DNA of 23,705 nucleotides, taken from positions 1 to 23,705 of the IMG/VR virus record IMGVR_UViG_3300001450_000317; one strand, 5' to 3'. The notes beneath the pieces are model-generated. The model was given only the letters and a program-made list of their open reading frames with translations. It was not told where the DNA came from and made no database searches. This stretch comes from a virus. A program made the translations under genes and the position numbers. Below are positions 17,218 through 23,705 of the stretch, in pieces (the first letter of the stretch is position 1; each line of letters starts with the position of its first letter).

Positions 17218-17409
17218 TTGCAAGCTAACAACACAACGGCCGCGGTTGGATCGTGGGTTAAAGACGTCTGGCGAAAAGACCGGTCATTGGGTCTCGTTCT
17301 GCAAATCGATGACCAAACCGGTATGATGTACGTACGGTACCCAAAGATCGCTAAAGACGTTTGGCTGCGGTGGGAAAATGGCGGTCACTATATGGTTATT
17401 AATAAATAA
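17218..17409 (+). CDS. divergent GDLV-like protein, 63 aa, TTG start
   Basis: TTG 17218 follows AAGG (17208-17211) and the previous stop by 1 nt; no ATG fits. Pattern: A-V-G-S-W-V-K-D-V (GDLV replaced by GSWV), L-G-L-V-L-Q-I, M-M-Y-V-R-Y, V-W-L-R-W, H-Y-M-V-I: the family strand order is retained. Confidence 0.7.
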   Translation: MQANNTTAAVGSWVKDVWRKDRSLGLVLQIDDQTGMMYVRYPKIAKDVWLRWENGGHYMVINK

Positions 17410-17448
17410 ATGAACTATTTATTGCGATTTTGAATGCGGAGTATATCC

Positions 17449-17808
17449 ATGAAATATATGTTTACTTTTTTTGCACTGTCTGCATGCGGCGTTTGGGCTG
17501 CAAATGCGGGCATCACTGCGGATGAGCATGTGGCTAATGAGAAAAATTTTATAGAAGAAAAAACTGGCGGCGAAAAAATGGCGCGAACAAGACCGGATGC
17601 GTTGCTGGAGTCATATAACCAACCGACCTACATCGATGCCGTGCCGCCGGAAAATGGCGCTATAGCTGCGCCGTCGCCAATCCCTGCTCTTATGCTGCCC
17701 AATAATGTGTGCGTAATTAATACCGATCTTTCACCCGATCGGTCAATTGAGGAGCATATTTTAGCTTGTATCCATGCACAACGGATTAGGCGGTCAATTC
17801 AAAGATAG
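17449..17808 (+). CDS. exported small protein, possible lipoprotein, 119 aa
   Basis: ATG 17449 is preferred over 17434 because GGAG (17438-17441) then lies 7 nt upstream. N-terminus M-K-Y-M-F-T-F-F-A-L-S-A-C-G is a short signal sequence; L-S-A-C fits a lipobox with Cys13, although that position is unusually early; otherwise cleavage near A-N-A-G (about 20) is likely. The mature part is Pro/Ala-rich in the middle with two further Cys (N-V-C-V and L-A-C-I). Probably periplasmic or membrane-attached; function unknown. Confidence 0.75.
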   Translation: MKYMFTFFALSACGVWAANAGITADEHVANEKNFIEEKTGGEKMARTRPDALLESYNQPTYIDAVPPENGAIAAPSPIPALMLPNNVCVINTDLSPDRSIEEHILACIHAQRIRRSIQR

Positions 17809-17826
17809 TATCCCCTACTTACTTAT

Positions 17827-18096
17827 GTGGATATTAATTTAAAAATAGGCGACATCGTCGTTGATATAGCTACTGGCGACATCGGATTACTGGTTTCGCG
17901 CTATAGCTTGTTTGAAAATCTTTTAGACGATGACGGCAACAAATTAATTAATCTGTGGGCTTGGGACATATTCTGGACCGGACCGATGCCGACAACAGAA
18001 GATACGGTAAGTCGATATCAGCCTTATACAGAAGAAGGTTTATTAAATCTAATACGCACTGGTACTTTTAAAGTTGAAAAAGCGAGAATAGTTTGA
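17827..18096 (+). CDS. GDIV-type GDLV relative, 89 aa, GTG start
   Basis: GTG 17827 gives (M)DINLKIGDIVVD; no SD is evident. L-K-I-G-D-I-V-V-D-I-A-T-G-D-I-G-L-L-V-S-R is closely matched by the next protein (L-K-V-G-D-L-I-V-D-E-T-T-G-F-V-A-L-L-I-E-R), so the pair is a tandem duplication. The A-T-G-D / T-T-G-F turn between strands one and two is specific to this pair. Confidence 0.73.
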   Translation: MDINLKIGDIVVDIATGDIGLLVSRYSLFENLLDDDGNKLINLWAWDIFWTGPMPTTEDTVSRYQPYTEEGLLNLIRTGTFKVEKARIV

Positions 18097-18389
18097 TGGA
18101 TGACTTGTATTCTGCGCTGAAGGGTGTTATACTTAAGGTAGGAGATTTGATAGTTGATGAAACTACTGGGTTTGTTGCATTGTTGATTGAGCGTGAAAGA
18201 CGCATTGATATGATTTATGACGACATGTATTTTTGGCATGTTAAGTGGATCAAGAACGTAGATCGATATGCAGAGGACCCTACAAATGTCCCAATGTCAA
18301 CAATTATTGAGGAAGAAGGTATGAAATTATCGATTATTGTTGGCATGCTAGCACACTATCCAGCAAACGGAGGGGACCATGAGTTCTAA
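18096..18389 (+). CDS. GDLI-type GDLV relative, 97 aa
   Basis: ATG 18096 in a TGATG overlap with the previous stop; a TTG at 18093 is the alternative. Contains L-K-V-G-D-L-I-V-D at 13-21, then A-L-L-I-E-R and F-W-H-V-K-W-I. Paralogue of 17827. The C-terminal end overlaps the next gene by 11 nt and carries its SD (GGAGGGG). Confidence 0.78.
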   Translation: MDDLYSALKGVILKVGDLIVDETTGFVALLIERERRIDMIYDDMYFWHVKWIKNVDRYAEDPTNVPMSTIIEEEGMKLSIIVGMLAHYPANGGDHEF

Positions 18390-18837
18390 TTGGAATGTAT
18401 ATAAATTATTTAAAAGTGGCAAGAGGGCAAAAGCACCTATACACACATTTTTATATGATGGCGAATATGAAGAGGCGATTAGCCGATTCGAACAAATTGA
18501 GATTACAAATTTAATCGAAAAGTACGGAGAAAGAATAAAAAAATTTGATTTTAAAATTCTTAACACCGAGGGGGCTCAAGAGCGTATAGAGGTTACTGAT
18601 GAACAACGCTTTCACTTAGCAAAAAATAGAGTCTTGGCGACCATAATTAAGAAAAAGAAGATAAACACTAAAAGAAATCTTAGCGGCGGTCTTATTTATT
18701 CTAAAGACACAAATTGGAATTGGCAATGGGCCGCGTTAGAAACTGGCACTAGCCGGTATATTGAGGGTTTATCCGTTATTTTTGATTCATATGAGGAAGC
18801 TATCGATTGGATGAAAGAAAAAATAGATACAATTTGA
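18379..18837 (+). CDS. hypothetical phage protein, 152 aa
   Basis: ATG 18379, strong SD CGGAGGGG. Opens M-S-S-N-W-N-V-Y-K-L-F-K-S-G-K-R-A-K-A-P, has a basic middle (I-I-K-K-K-K-I-N-T-K-R-N-L) and then D-T-N-W-N-W-Q-W-A-A-L-E, and ends in a helix (Y-E-E-A-I-D-W-M-K-E-K-I). The W-N-V-Y-K-L-F-x-x-G-K-R-A-K-A-P and N-W-N-W-Q-W motifs are ones I have seen in marine T4-like phage hypotheticals. The tryptophan-rich motif suggests ligand or glycan contact, but that is a guess. Confidence 0.83.
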   Translation: MSSNWNVYKLFKSGKRAKAPIHTFLYDGEYEEAISRFEQIEITNLIEKYGERIKKFDFKILNTEGAQERIEVTDEQRFHLAKNRVLATIIKKKKINTKRNLSGGLIYSKDTNWNWQWAALETGTSRYIEGLSVIFDSYEEAIDWMKEKIDTI

Positions 18838-19076
18838 AAAAAATTCCCAAAAAGGGAGATTTAGTAAGAATTGTTAATCATCAATTTAAATTTGATGGCG
18901 ACACGGTCATAGAATCATGCGGAATAGTCGTTGAGAGCTACGATATTTTGCCATCAGACCAAGTACAATTAAAGATATTCCCGGAAGTTCATGTATACCT
19001 ACTCAAAACAAGAAAAATAGTGCCACTCCCAGTAGGAGGAGTGGAAATAATATCACATTGCAAAAGGGAGCCCTAA
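18834..19076 (+). CDS. KGDLV-type GDLV relative, 80 aa, TTG start
   Basis: TTG 18834 overlaps the previous stop by 4 nt (TTGA); an upstream in-frame TTG (18807) lies inside that gene. Begins (M)KKIPKKGDLVRIV, then S-C-G-I-V-V-E-S-Y, V-Q-L-K-I-F-P-E-V-H-V-Y-L, V-E-I-I-S: family order. The 3' end holds two hairpins; its TAA (19074-19076) is in the loop of the second. Confidence 0.77.
   Translation: MKKIPKKGDLVRIVNHQFKFDGDTVIESCGIVVESYDILPSDQVQLKIFPEVHVYLLKTRKIVPLPVGGVEIISHCKREP
19023..19044 (+). other. Perfect 7-bp hairpin inside coding sequence
   Basis: CCACTCC (19023-19029) pairs with GGAGTGG (19038-19044) over an 8-nt loop, within the end of the 18834 gene and directly upstream of the second hairpin. 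Confidence 0.5.
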
Positions 19077-19096
19077 TTAATCTAGGAGGCTCTTTT
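19062..19096 (+). promoter_or_regulatory. Hairpin with T-run, overlapping stop and SD
   Basis: GAGCC (19068-19072) pairs with GGCTC (19088-19092), extendable outward by G-U and A-T pairs to about 9 bp and inward by CTA/TAG, followed by TTTT. It may be a weak intrinsic terminator or attenuator. The same sequence holds the stop of the 18834 gene and the SD AGGAGG (19084-19089) of the next gene, so it could mask that SD until translation of 18834 opens it. Confidence 0.5.
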
Positions 19097-19262
19097 GAAC
19101 AATTTAATGACATCCCTGTGTCAAGCGGCAATAGTTGCAAACATTGGTATACTTCTCATTGGTATATTTCATGGTGTACATAGTTTATCTGTTTTGTCAA
19201 TTATTAATATTGCTTTATTGAGTGCTCGATTTATAATTTTTAAAGGAGAACACAAGAGATGA
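19095..19262 (+). CDS. two-helix membrane peptide, 55 aa, TTG start
   Basis: TTG 19095 with AGGAGG 5 nt upstream (the in-frame ATG at 19107 is 17 nt away, so TTG is preferred). Two hydrophobic segments: about 9-25 (C-Q-A-A-I-V-A-N-I-G-I-L-L-I-G-I-F) and 30-47 (L-S-V-L-S-I-I-N-I-A-L-L-S-A-R-F-I-I), joined by H-G-V-H. Its last codons hold AAAGGAG, the SD of the protease gene, and the stop overlaps it by 4 nt. A holin-like size and layout, but far too little to call it a holin; coupling to an exported protease suggests a shared envelope role. Confidence 0.72.
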   Translation: MNNLMTSLCQAAIVANIGILLIGIFHGVHSLSVLSIINIALLSARFIIFKGEHKR

Positions 19263-19984
19263 AGAAAATACTATTAATTGTGGCAGCGTTATTGTTGCCA
19301 GTTACAGCAATTGCAACACCGACAACTCAGAATAAAAATCTAACGACACAAATAAGCAACTCGCTTAGTGTAGTCGAGAAAAATGTACGCAATGCGTCTG
19401 TAAGAGTGCTGACCGGACAAGGTCATGGTACCGGAGGGCTAATTAACTACAAAGGAATGCATCTTGTTCTAACAGCGCACCACGTGGCAGATGGAGCGCT
19501 CGGCACTTCGTATTTGATAGCGACAGAGACTGAACGCCGTATGGCAGTCTTAGTTTATAAAGACCCATTAAATGACATGTCTTTGTTATATTTGCCTAGT
19601 GAGTTTGAATATGCGAAACCAATGCGTTGGAAGCCACGTTCAGAATTAATAGAAGTTGGTCAGACTATCACATATTCAGGTTTTCCTTCCTGGCACAGTT
19701 TGCTGAGCTTCCGTGGACACGTTGCAGGTTTCGAAACACACCCAGAAGCAGGAAGGCAAATTATTTTGCAAACTTATGGATGGTTTGGTTGTAGTGGATC
19801 AATAATATATGACAACGATGGAAAAATTGTTGGAGTGCTCTGGGCTGTCGATGTTGAGAGGAGCCCTTCATTCCAGATACAAGAGAATATGATTTGGGTA
19901 TCTCCAATACAAAACTTGAACATAGATTTAGCTTTAACTGCTTTATGCAATGGCATGCCAGAAAAACCTAGAGCGTGTAAGTAG
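19259..19984 (+). CDS. exported trypsin-like serine protease, 241 aa
   Basis: ATG 19259, SD AAAGGAG. Signal peptide: basic K-K, hydrophobic core (I-L-L-I-V-A-A-L-L-L), cleavage probably after A-I-A (residue 19). Chymotrypsin-fold triad: T-A-H-H-V with His75, P-L-N-D-M-S-L-L with Asp106, and G-C-S-G-S with Ser179, followed by D-G-K-I-V-G-V-L-W. Normal trypsin-like (Trypsin_2/DegP-like) enzymes have G-N-S-G-G; here Cys replaces Asn and the last Gly is Ser. There is no PDZ domain, so it is a single protease domain of normal length. Acts in the periplasm or outside. Roles could be virion maturation at the envelope, cutting host surface proteins or lysis aid; the preceding membrane peptide is coupled to it. 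Confidence 0.9.
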   Translation: MKKILLIVAALLLPVTAIATPTTQNKNLTTQISNSLSVVEKNVRNASVRVLTGQGHGTGGLINYKGMHLVLTAHHVADGALGTSYLIATETERRMAVLVYKDPLNDMSLLYLPSEFEYAKPMRWKPRSELIEVGQTITYSGFPSWHSLLSFRGHVAGFETHPEAGRQIILQTYGWFGCSGSIIYDNDGKIVGVLWAVDVERSPSFQIQENMIWVSPIQNLNIDLALTALCNGMPEKPRACK

Positions 19985-20058
19985 ATTATGCTCTGAAGAC
20001 GTTGGCAATAGTGAGATTCCGATCTATTTATTGGAGAAAGCTTTGGAAATATCTAAAA

Positions 20059-21123
20059 ATGAATGACTTATATGGTCCACTGGACGAAAAAAAGAAAAAA
20101 GCCGGGTCTGAATCTAGCAAAGAGTCCTCTTTAAGAGACTGGTTTGGTAGGAAGGGTGCCAAGGGTTCTAAAAAAGGATGGGTTGACTGTAACTCTCCTG
20201 ATGGGAGCGGCGGTTATAAGGCTTGTGGGCGCGGCTCAGGCGAAAAACGTAAGAAATATCCTGCGTGCAGACCTACACCGGGCGCGTGTAAAGAACGTGG
20301 CAAGGGTAAATCATGGGGCAAAAAAGCAAAATCTAAGAAAAAAAATGAGGAATTATATAAAATGGATTTGTATCAAATAATTGAAGAAGAAATACAAGCT
20401 GTGGTTACTGAGACACATACAAAAGAGCACGAAAAAGAGCTTGAAAAGATCTCTGGTGAGCTGCGCGGTGCTTCAAAAATGCACAAAGGGCAAGCAGATA
20501 AGATTGACAAAATCCTTGACCAGACTGACGATAAAGAATTAGAGGAAGGTGGAGGTATGAACTGTGGCTGTGGGAATGATCCTTGCGAAACTTATGGTAA
20601 AAATAATGAAAAAATAATTGTTATGGTCAAAGAAATGTATCAAGGTCTCTCAGATAACCTGTATGAAGAAGAAGGTAAGAAAGATGCATGTTATAATAAA
20701 GTAAAGTCGCGTTATAAAGTATGGCCGAGCGCATATGCATCCGGAGCTTTAGTTAAATGCCGTAAAGTTGGCGCTGCCAATTGGGGTAATTCTAAAAAAG
20801 AATCCCTACAGATGATGATTGAGGACGAATTAGCTCAAGTTTTAGCTGAAAAAGCCAAAAAACCTTGTAAACCCTCGAAAGGAAAGCGCTTTGCTAAGCG
20901 TGTAGATGGCAAATGCCGCTCGTTTGGACAGAAAGGACAAGCAAAAGGCGGTGGAGACCGTATCAGACCCGGCACAGCTAAGGGTGATGCGTACTGTGCA
21001 CGGTCAGCAAAGATTAAAAAGTGCAAAAACCCCCCATGTGCCAATGCATTGTCCCGCAAGAAGTGGAAATGCCGCGGCTCTAAGTCGATGAAAGAGGCAG
21101 TTAGGAAAATAAATGTTAAGTGA
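20059..21123 (+). CDS. DUF5872-type basic cysteine-rich protein, 354 aa
   Basis: ATG 20059 is taken as start; the in-frame TTG at 20002 would add 19 residues but neither has a strong SD. Residues 24-77 (S-L-R-D-W-F-G-R-K-G, W-V-D-C-N-S-P-D-G-S-G-G, K-A-C-G-R, Y-P-A-C-R-P-T-P) fit DUF5872, found in giant viruses and large phages. Residues 208-245 (D-A-C-Y-N-K-V-K-S-R-Y-K-V-W-P-S-A-Y-A-S-G-A, C-R-K-V-G) form a second motif block known from phage virion proteins, and 268-340 a third Cys-rich block (G-D-A-Y-C-A-R-S, N-P-P-C-A-N-A-L-S-R-K-K-W-K-C). Between blocks are helices with I-I-E-E-E (about 107-111) and M-M-I-E-D-E-L (about 252-258). Probably structural or virion-packaged; not an enzyme by any motif I see. 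It overlaps the next gene by 11 nt. Confidence 0.87.
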   Translation: MNDLYGPLDEKKKKAGSESSKESSLRDWFGRKGAKGSKKGWVDCNSPDGSGGYKACGRGSGEKRKKYPACRPTPGACKERGKGKSWGKKAKSKKKNEELYKMDLYQIIEEEIQAVVTETHTKEHEKELEKISGELRGASKMHKGQADKIDKILDQTDDKELEEGGGMNCGCGNDPCETYGKNNEKIIVMVKEMYQGLSDNLYEEEGKKDACYNKVKSRYKVWPSAYASGALVKCRKVGAANWGNSKKESLQMMIEDELAQVLAEKAKKPCKPSKGKRFAKRVDGKCRSFGQKGQAKGGGDRIRPGTAKGDAYCARSAKIKKCKNPPCANALSRKKWKCRGSKSMKEAVRKINVK

Positions 21124-23548
21124 TGAACAAATTTTAGCTAAAACCACCGCGTTGCTTGATGTTTTACAAGAAAAGTGTTGGGATAGCTATACACAAAAGG
21201 GAATGAAGAAAAAAGGTGACAGAAATGTACCTAATTGTGTACCTGTTAACGAAAAAGTACTCCGAGAAGTCACTGAAGATGAAATGAGAGTGTTGGAAGA
21301 TTTGTTAGATGACCTCGACCCAGCAAATCTGCCACTAAATGATCTTTTTGGTGGCAAAATGCGCGCTGTTATACCATTTCCGACAATCGATCCCTCTACA
21401 GACCTTGGAAAGTTTGCAAAATTCTTCAAATCTCAAGAGTATGATGTAGATTGGGACAAGGGCATGGTCTTTGCTGAGCGAGATATACGCACAACCGATG
21501 ATTTACTGGGTACTTTGATTGGTATGACCCAAGGACAGCCCGAAAAGAAGAAAACCAAGAAGATTCAGATGAAAATCGGCAAATTATTTAAAAAAATAGC
21601 CGATTTAAGCAGAAAAAAGGACGCATTGTACCAAAAAGTCTATGATCACTTGGCTGGTATTGGGTATAAAGGTCCAAATGGTCGACCAATCACCAAGTGG
21701 CAGGAAGTTACAGTGAAAATGCGTAATGCTGCGCTTGATGAGAAGGAATTGGAGAATTTAAACAGAATTAACGATCAAATGTACTTATATATCGTAAGTC
21801 CGGGTGTTGTTGGACCTGCAGGCTATGATTTAACCGAATTAGCAACAAAATACGCCGAATATTGGCAAAAGAACGCCGCATTCATCAAAAAAGAGATAAA
21901 TAACCTCGATAATGACAAATTTTCCATTATTATCACTCGACATCCGGTAGATGTACTCAGAATGAGTGATTTTGACAAAATTACTTCTTGTCACTCTCCG
22001 GCTAGCCGTACAAACGCCTATCAGTCCTATTATAAGTGTGCTGTAGCAGAAGCACGCGGGCATGGGGCGGTTGCATATGTGGTAGAGACAGAAGAATTGC
22101 TTACAAACACAAATACGGGCAATATAGACAGTGCAGAGCAAGAAATCCAAGAAGGTGAGATATTTGCCGACGATGCAAGATATGGAGGCGCCGGATTTGA
22201 TATTGAGCCAATCTCTCGTGCGCGAATCCGTCACGTTAGATATTACGATACAGATGAGCCCGGGCGCTATGATGACGGACAAGATGTTGGAATGCCCGAA
22301 AAACGAGTTTATGGTGCTGACATTCCCGGTTTAGTCGATAGAGTTACTGACTGGTCCCGCGATAACCAAGAAGAAGTCATCGCAAACATGCCGAAAGAAA
22401 ATGGAAAGATTGATTTAAATAAATTTATGATTTTTGGTGGTTCATACGAAGACACCGCAGGGTGGCAAGGTCGCGAAGCACTAATGAGACAGTTGTTAGG
22501 CATAGAACAACGCGTTAGCGGTAACATGAAGCAAAACACAGATACCGAAGACACTCTTGACGCCGATTTAATCGGAGACATCAGAACATCCTACGAGGAA
22601 CAGTGTCAAGCAATCATTGATACTTGGAACCAAAGAGCAGCAGTCACAAAAATTAGCTTTGACGTCGAAGATGACGGCGGCGATGGCGTATATATTAGGG
22701 GTTCTGCCGAAGTTGTGATTGAGTGGAATAAGAGCGATTGGACCAGATTACCAACCGCGGCCGACCGAGTCGTCCAATATTCTCCAGAAGCGATTAACGA
22801 TATATATGGAGATTTATTTACCGATCGAGCTTATATGGGTCGTCAAGGTGACACTATCTTTTGGACATGCGGAGTAAACCTAGAACACCCAGAGTTGGGT
22901 GGTGATTCTTATTATGCTATGCCAGAAGAGTTCAACGAAGCTTGTCAACAAATTGACTCTGTAATCGATGACCGTCATGACGCGTGGAAAGAAATATTAT
23001 CAAATTACTTCAAGCGCGAAGGTCAAATGGCCGGTGGCGAATATATGACTCTCGCTGTGGATATTGAGAACGGCGAGATAGACTCTTACGAGTGGGACGT
23101 GGAAACTGATGGAGAGTATGAGGACAGCCATGAATCATATGCCTCTGTGAGCTTTGAGTACGACTCAGAGGAATGGAAAATGTCTCCGGAGATACTAGAG
23201 AGGCTTTTAGATTCTCGCGAGTTTAAACTGCTTCTAAGGACGAATTTGTTAGCCAGCGCAAGACAAGAAGTTGGAACAGAATATCATTTAGATATTTCTC
23301 ATTATACTGTTACTAGAAGTGGCGAAGAAAGAGTCGCACAAATACAGTTTAAAGTCGACGCAGACGACAACGCCGAACGTGTAGAACTTTTTAAAGAGCT
23401 GGTCACCGGTGAAATGGATGATGAAGATAATCTCACGGTTATATTTAATAAGACTCTCGCTCAAATACAATCTTCTCTTCAGAGCGGTCAATGGACTGAC
23501 GATGTTAATGAACAGCTTGTAGGAAGCTGGAGAAGGTTTATATCATGA
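21113..23548 (+). CDS. large phage protein, 811 aa, function unknown
   Basis: ATG 21113 inside the end of the previous gene. The first 50 residues hold a helix (M-L-S-D-E-Q-I-L-A-K-T-T-A-L-L-D-V-L-Q-E) and the motif C-W-D-S-Y-T-Q-K-G-M-K-K-K-G-D, V-P-N-C-V-P, which I recall as a recurrent module at the ends of virion proteins of marine phages. A lysine-rich helical segment (about 140-200) follows, then I-I-I-T-R-H-P-V-D-V-L-R-M-S-D-F and I-T-S-C-H-S-P (about 270-300) with A-V-A-E-A-R-G-H-G-A-V-A-Y-V-V-E, a conserved block in phage hypotheticals. The last 250 residues are acidic and strand-rich. Cys-His near the middle could be a catalytic or metal site, unproven. Stop overlaps the next ATG by 4 nt. 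Confidence 0.85.
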   Translation: MLSDEQILAKTTALLDVLQEKCWDSYTQKGMKKKGDRNVPNCVPVNEKVLREVTEDEMRVLEDLLDDLDPANLPLNDLFGGKMRAVIPFPTIDPSTDLGKFAKFFKSQEYDVDWDKGMVFAERDIRTTDDLLGTLIGMTQGQPEKKKTKKIQMKIGKLFKKIADLSRKKDALYQKVYDHLAGIGYKGPNGRPITKWQEVTVKMRNAALDEKELENLNRINDQMYLYIVSPGVVGPAGYDLTELATKYAEYWQKNAAFIKKEINNLDNDKFSIIITRHPVDVLRMSDFDKITSCHSPASRTNAYQSYYKCAVAEARGHGAVAYVVETEELLTNTNTGNIDSAEQEIQEGEIFADDARYGGAGFDIEPISRARIRHVRYYDTDEPGRYDDGQDVGMPEKRVYGADIPGLVDRVTDWSRDNQEEVIANMPKENGKIDLNKFMIFGGSYEDTAGWQGREALMRQLLGIEQRVSGNMKQNTDTEDTLDADLIGDIRTSYEEQCQAIIDTWNQRAAVTKISFDVEDDGGDGVYIRGSAEVVIEWNKSDWTRLPTAADRVVQYSPEAINDIYGDLFTDRAYMGRQGDTIFWTCGVNLEHPELGGDSYYAMPEEFNEACQQIDSVIDDRHDAWKEILSNYFKREGQMAGGEYMTLAVDIENGEIDSYEWDVETDGEYEDSHESYASVSFEYDSEEWKMSPEILERLLDSREFKLLLRTNLLASARQEVGTEYHLDISHYTVTRSGEERVAQIQFKVDADDNAERVELFKELVTGEMDDEDNLTVIFNKTLAQIQSSLQSGQWTDDVNEQLVGSWRRFIS

Positions 23549-23705
23549 AACTTTTAATAGAAAATTGGCACCGGTATTTGGGTGAAGACAAAAGTGCTAT
23601 TGAACCTTTTCATGTCACTAAACGCAATAATAAAATCAAAGGTAAAACTCACTATGTTGTCACACATACACCTAGTAATATGTATATCCCTTCTCACTTA
23701 TATAA
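23545..23705 (+). CDS. start of a further gene, cut by window end
   Basis: ATG 23545 (ATGA overlap), SD GGAGAAGG. The visible 53 residues begin M-K-L-L-I-E-N-W-H-R-Y-L-G-E-D, the short amphipathic opening (M-K-x-L-x-E-N-W-x-x-[FY]-L-x-E) common to many proteins of marine T4-like phages, then T-K-R-N-N-K-I-K-G-K-T and a strand-rich stretch. Function cannot be judged from this part. Confidence 0.75.
   Translation, partial: MKLLIENWHRYLGEDKSAIEPFHVTKRNNKIKGKTHYVVTHTPSNMYIPSHLY

Noticed and set aside
19095-19262. Calling the two-helix peptide a holin
   Set aside because: Size and two helices fit, but no endolysin is adjacent and the neighbour is a protease with its own signal peptide; evidence is too thin.
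1-23705. Insertion sequences, transposases or integrase genes
   Set aside because: No such reading frame, no long terminal inverted repeats and no target duplications seen.

Overview
The window looks like part of a large tailed-phage genome (Caudoviricetes). Every gene I accept is on the + strand and most are very short. Genes overlap by 1-32 nt, Shine-Dalgarno (SD) sites are strong AGGAGG types, and there is a phage-style tRNA cluster. Small zinc-finger and one-helix proteins fill the left part, and the right end holds a DUF5872-type protein and other proteins of a kind I associate with large marine T4-like phages. No terminase, capsid, tail or polymerase gene is in the window, so family and host stay open. 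The sequence suggests a bacterial host using an ordinary sigma70-like promoter code.

Layout. (1) 1-942: five tRNAs (a 3' stub, CAT, Arg-TCT, Asn-GTT, Ile-TAT) with two small genes between them. (2) 969-15455: a dense early/middle-type region of about 45 small genes in operons, driven by 14 near-identical composite promoters. Each has two TTRACA-type hexamers 11 bp apart, a -35 box 14-15 bp further on, a 17-18 bp spacer and a -10 box. Mixed into this region is a large family of 50-90 aa proteins that start with MKVGDLV or a variant and look like tiny SH3-like beta-barrels. Larger genes here are a double zinc-knuckle protein (9243), a MoxR-type AAA+ ATPase (10575), a HExxH + VWA protein (11995), a 269 aa unknown (13760) and a 4Fe-4S ferredoxin (15052). 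(3) 15456-16336: mostly non-coding DNA with iterated CATGCG words and 11-bp-phased TTGACA pairs in both orientations, interrupted by one 57 aa membrane-peptide gene. (4) 16337-19076: more AT-rich, more divergent GDLV-like proteins, a secreted or lipoprotein-like protein and other unknowns, many with weak GTG/TTG starts and none with the composite promoter. (5) 19095-23705: a two-helix membrane peptide, an exported trypsin-like protease, a DUF5872-type basic cysteine-rich protein, an 811 aa unknown and the start of a further gene.

How it fits together. The composite promoters seem to define a co-regulated regulon of small host-takeover or accessory genes. In 11 of 14 promoters the stop codon of the upstream gene is the TGA or TAA inside a promoter hexamer. 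In the GDLV cassettes the conserved C-terminal L-E-V-V codons provide the SD of the next gene, and the first 14 nt of the next gene provide the last codons (often E-S-R) and stop of the previous one. This happens at exactly 14 nt in 13 junctions. The GDLV array, its shared junction DNA and the 11-bp-phased promoter element are the strongest candidates for an undescribed system. Family names come from motif recognition; no database search was possible.
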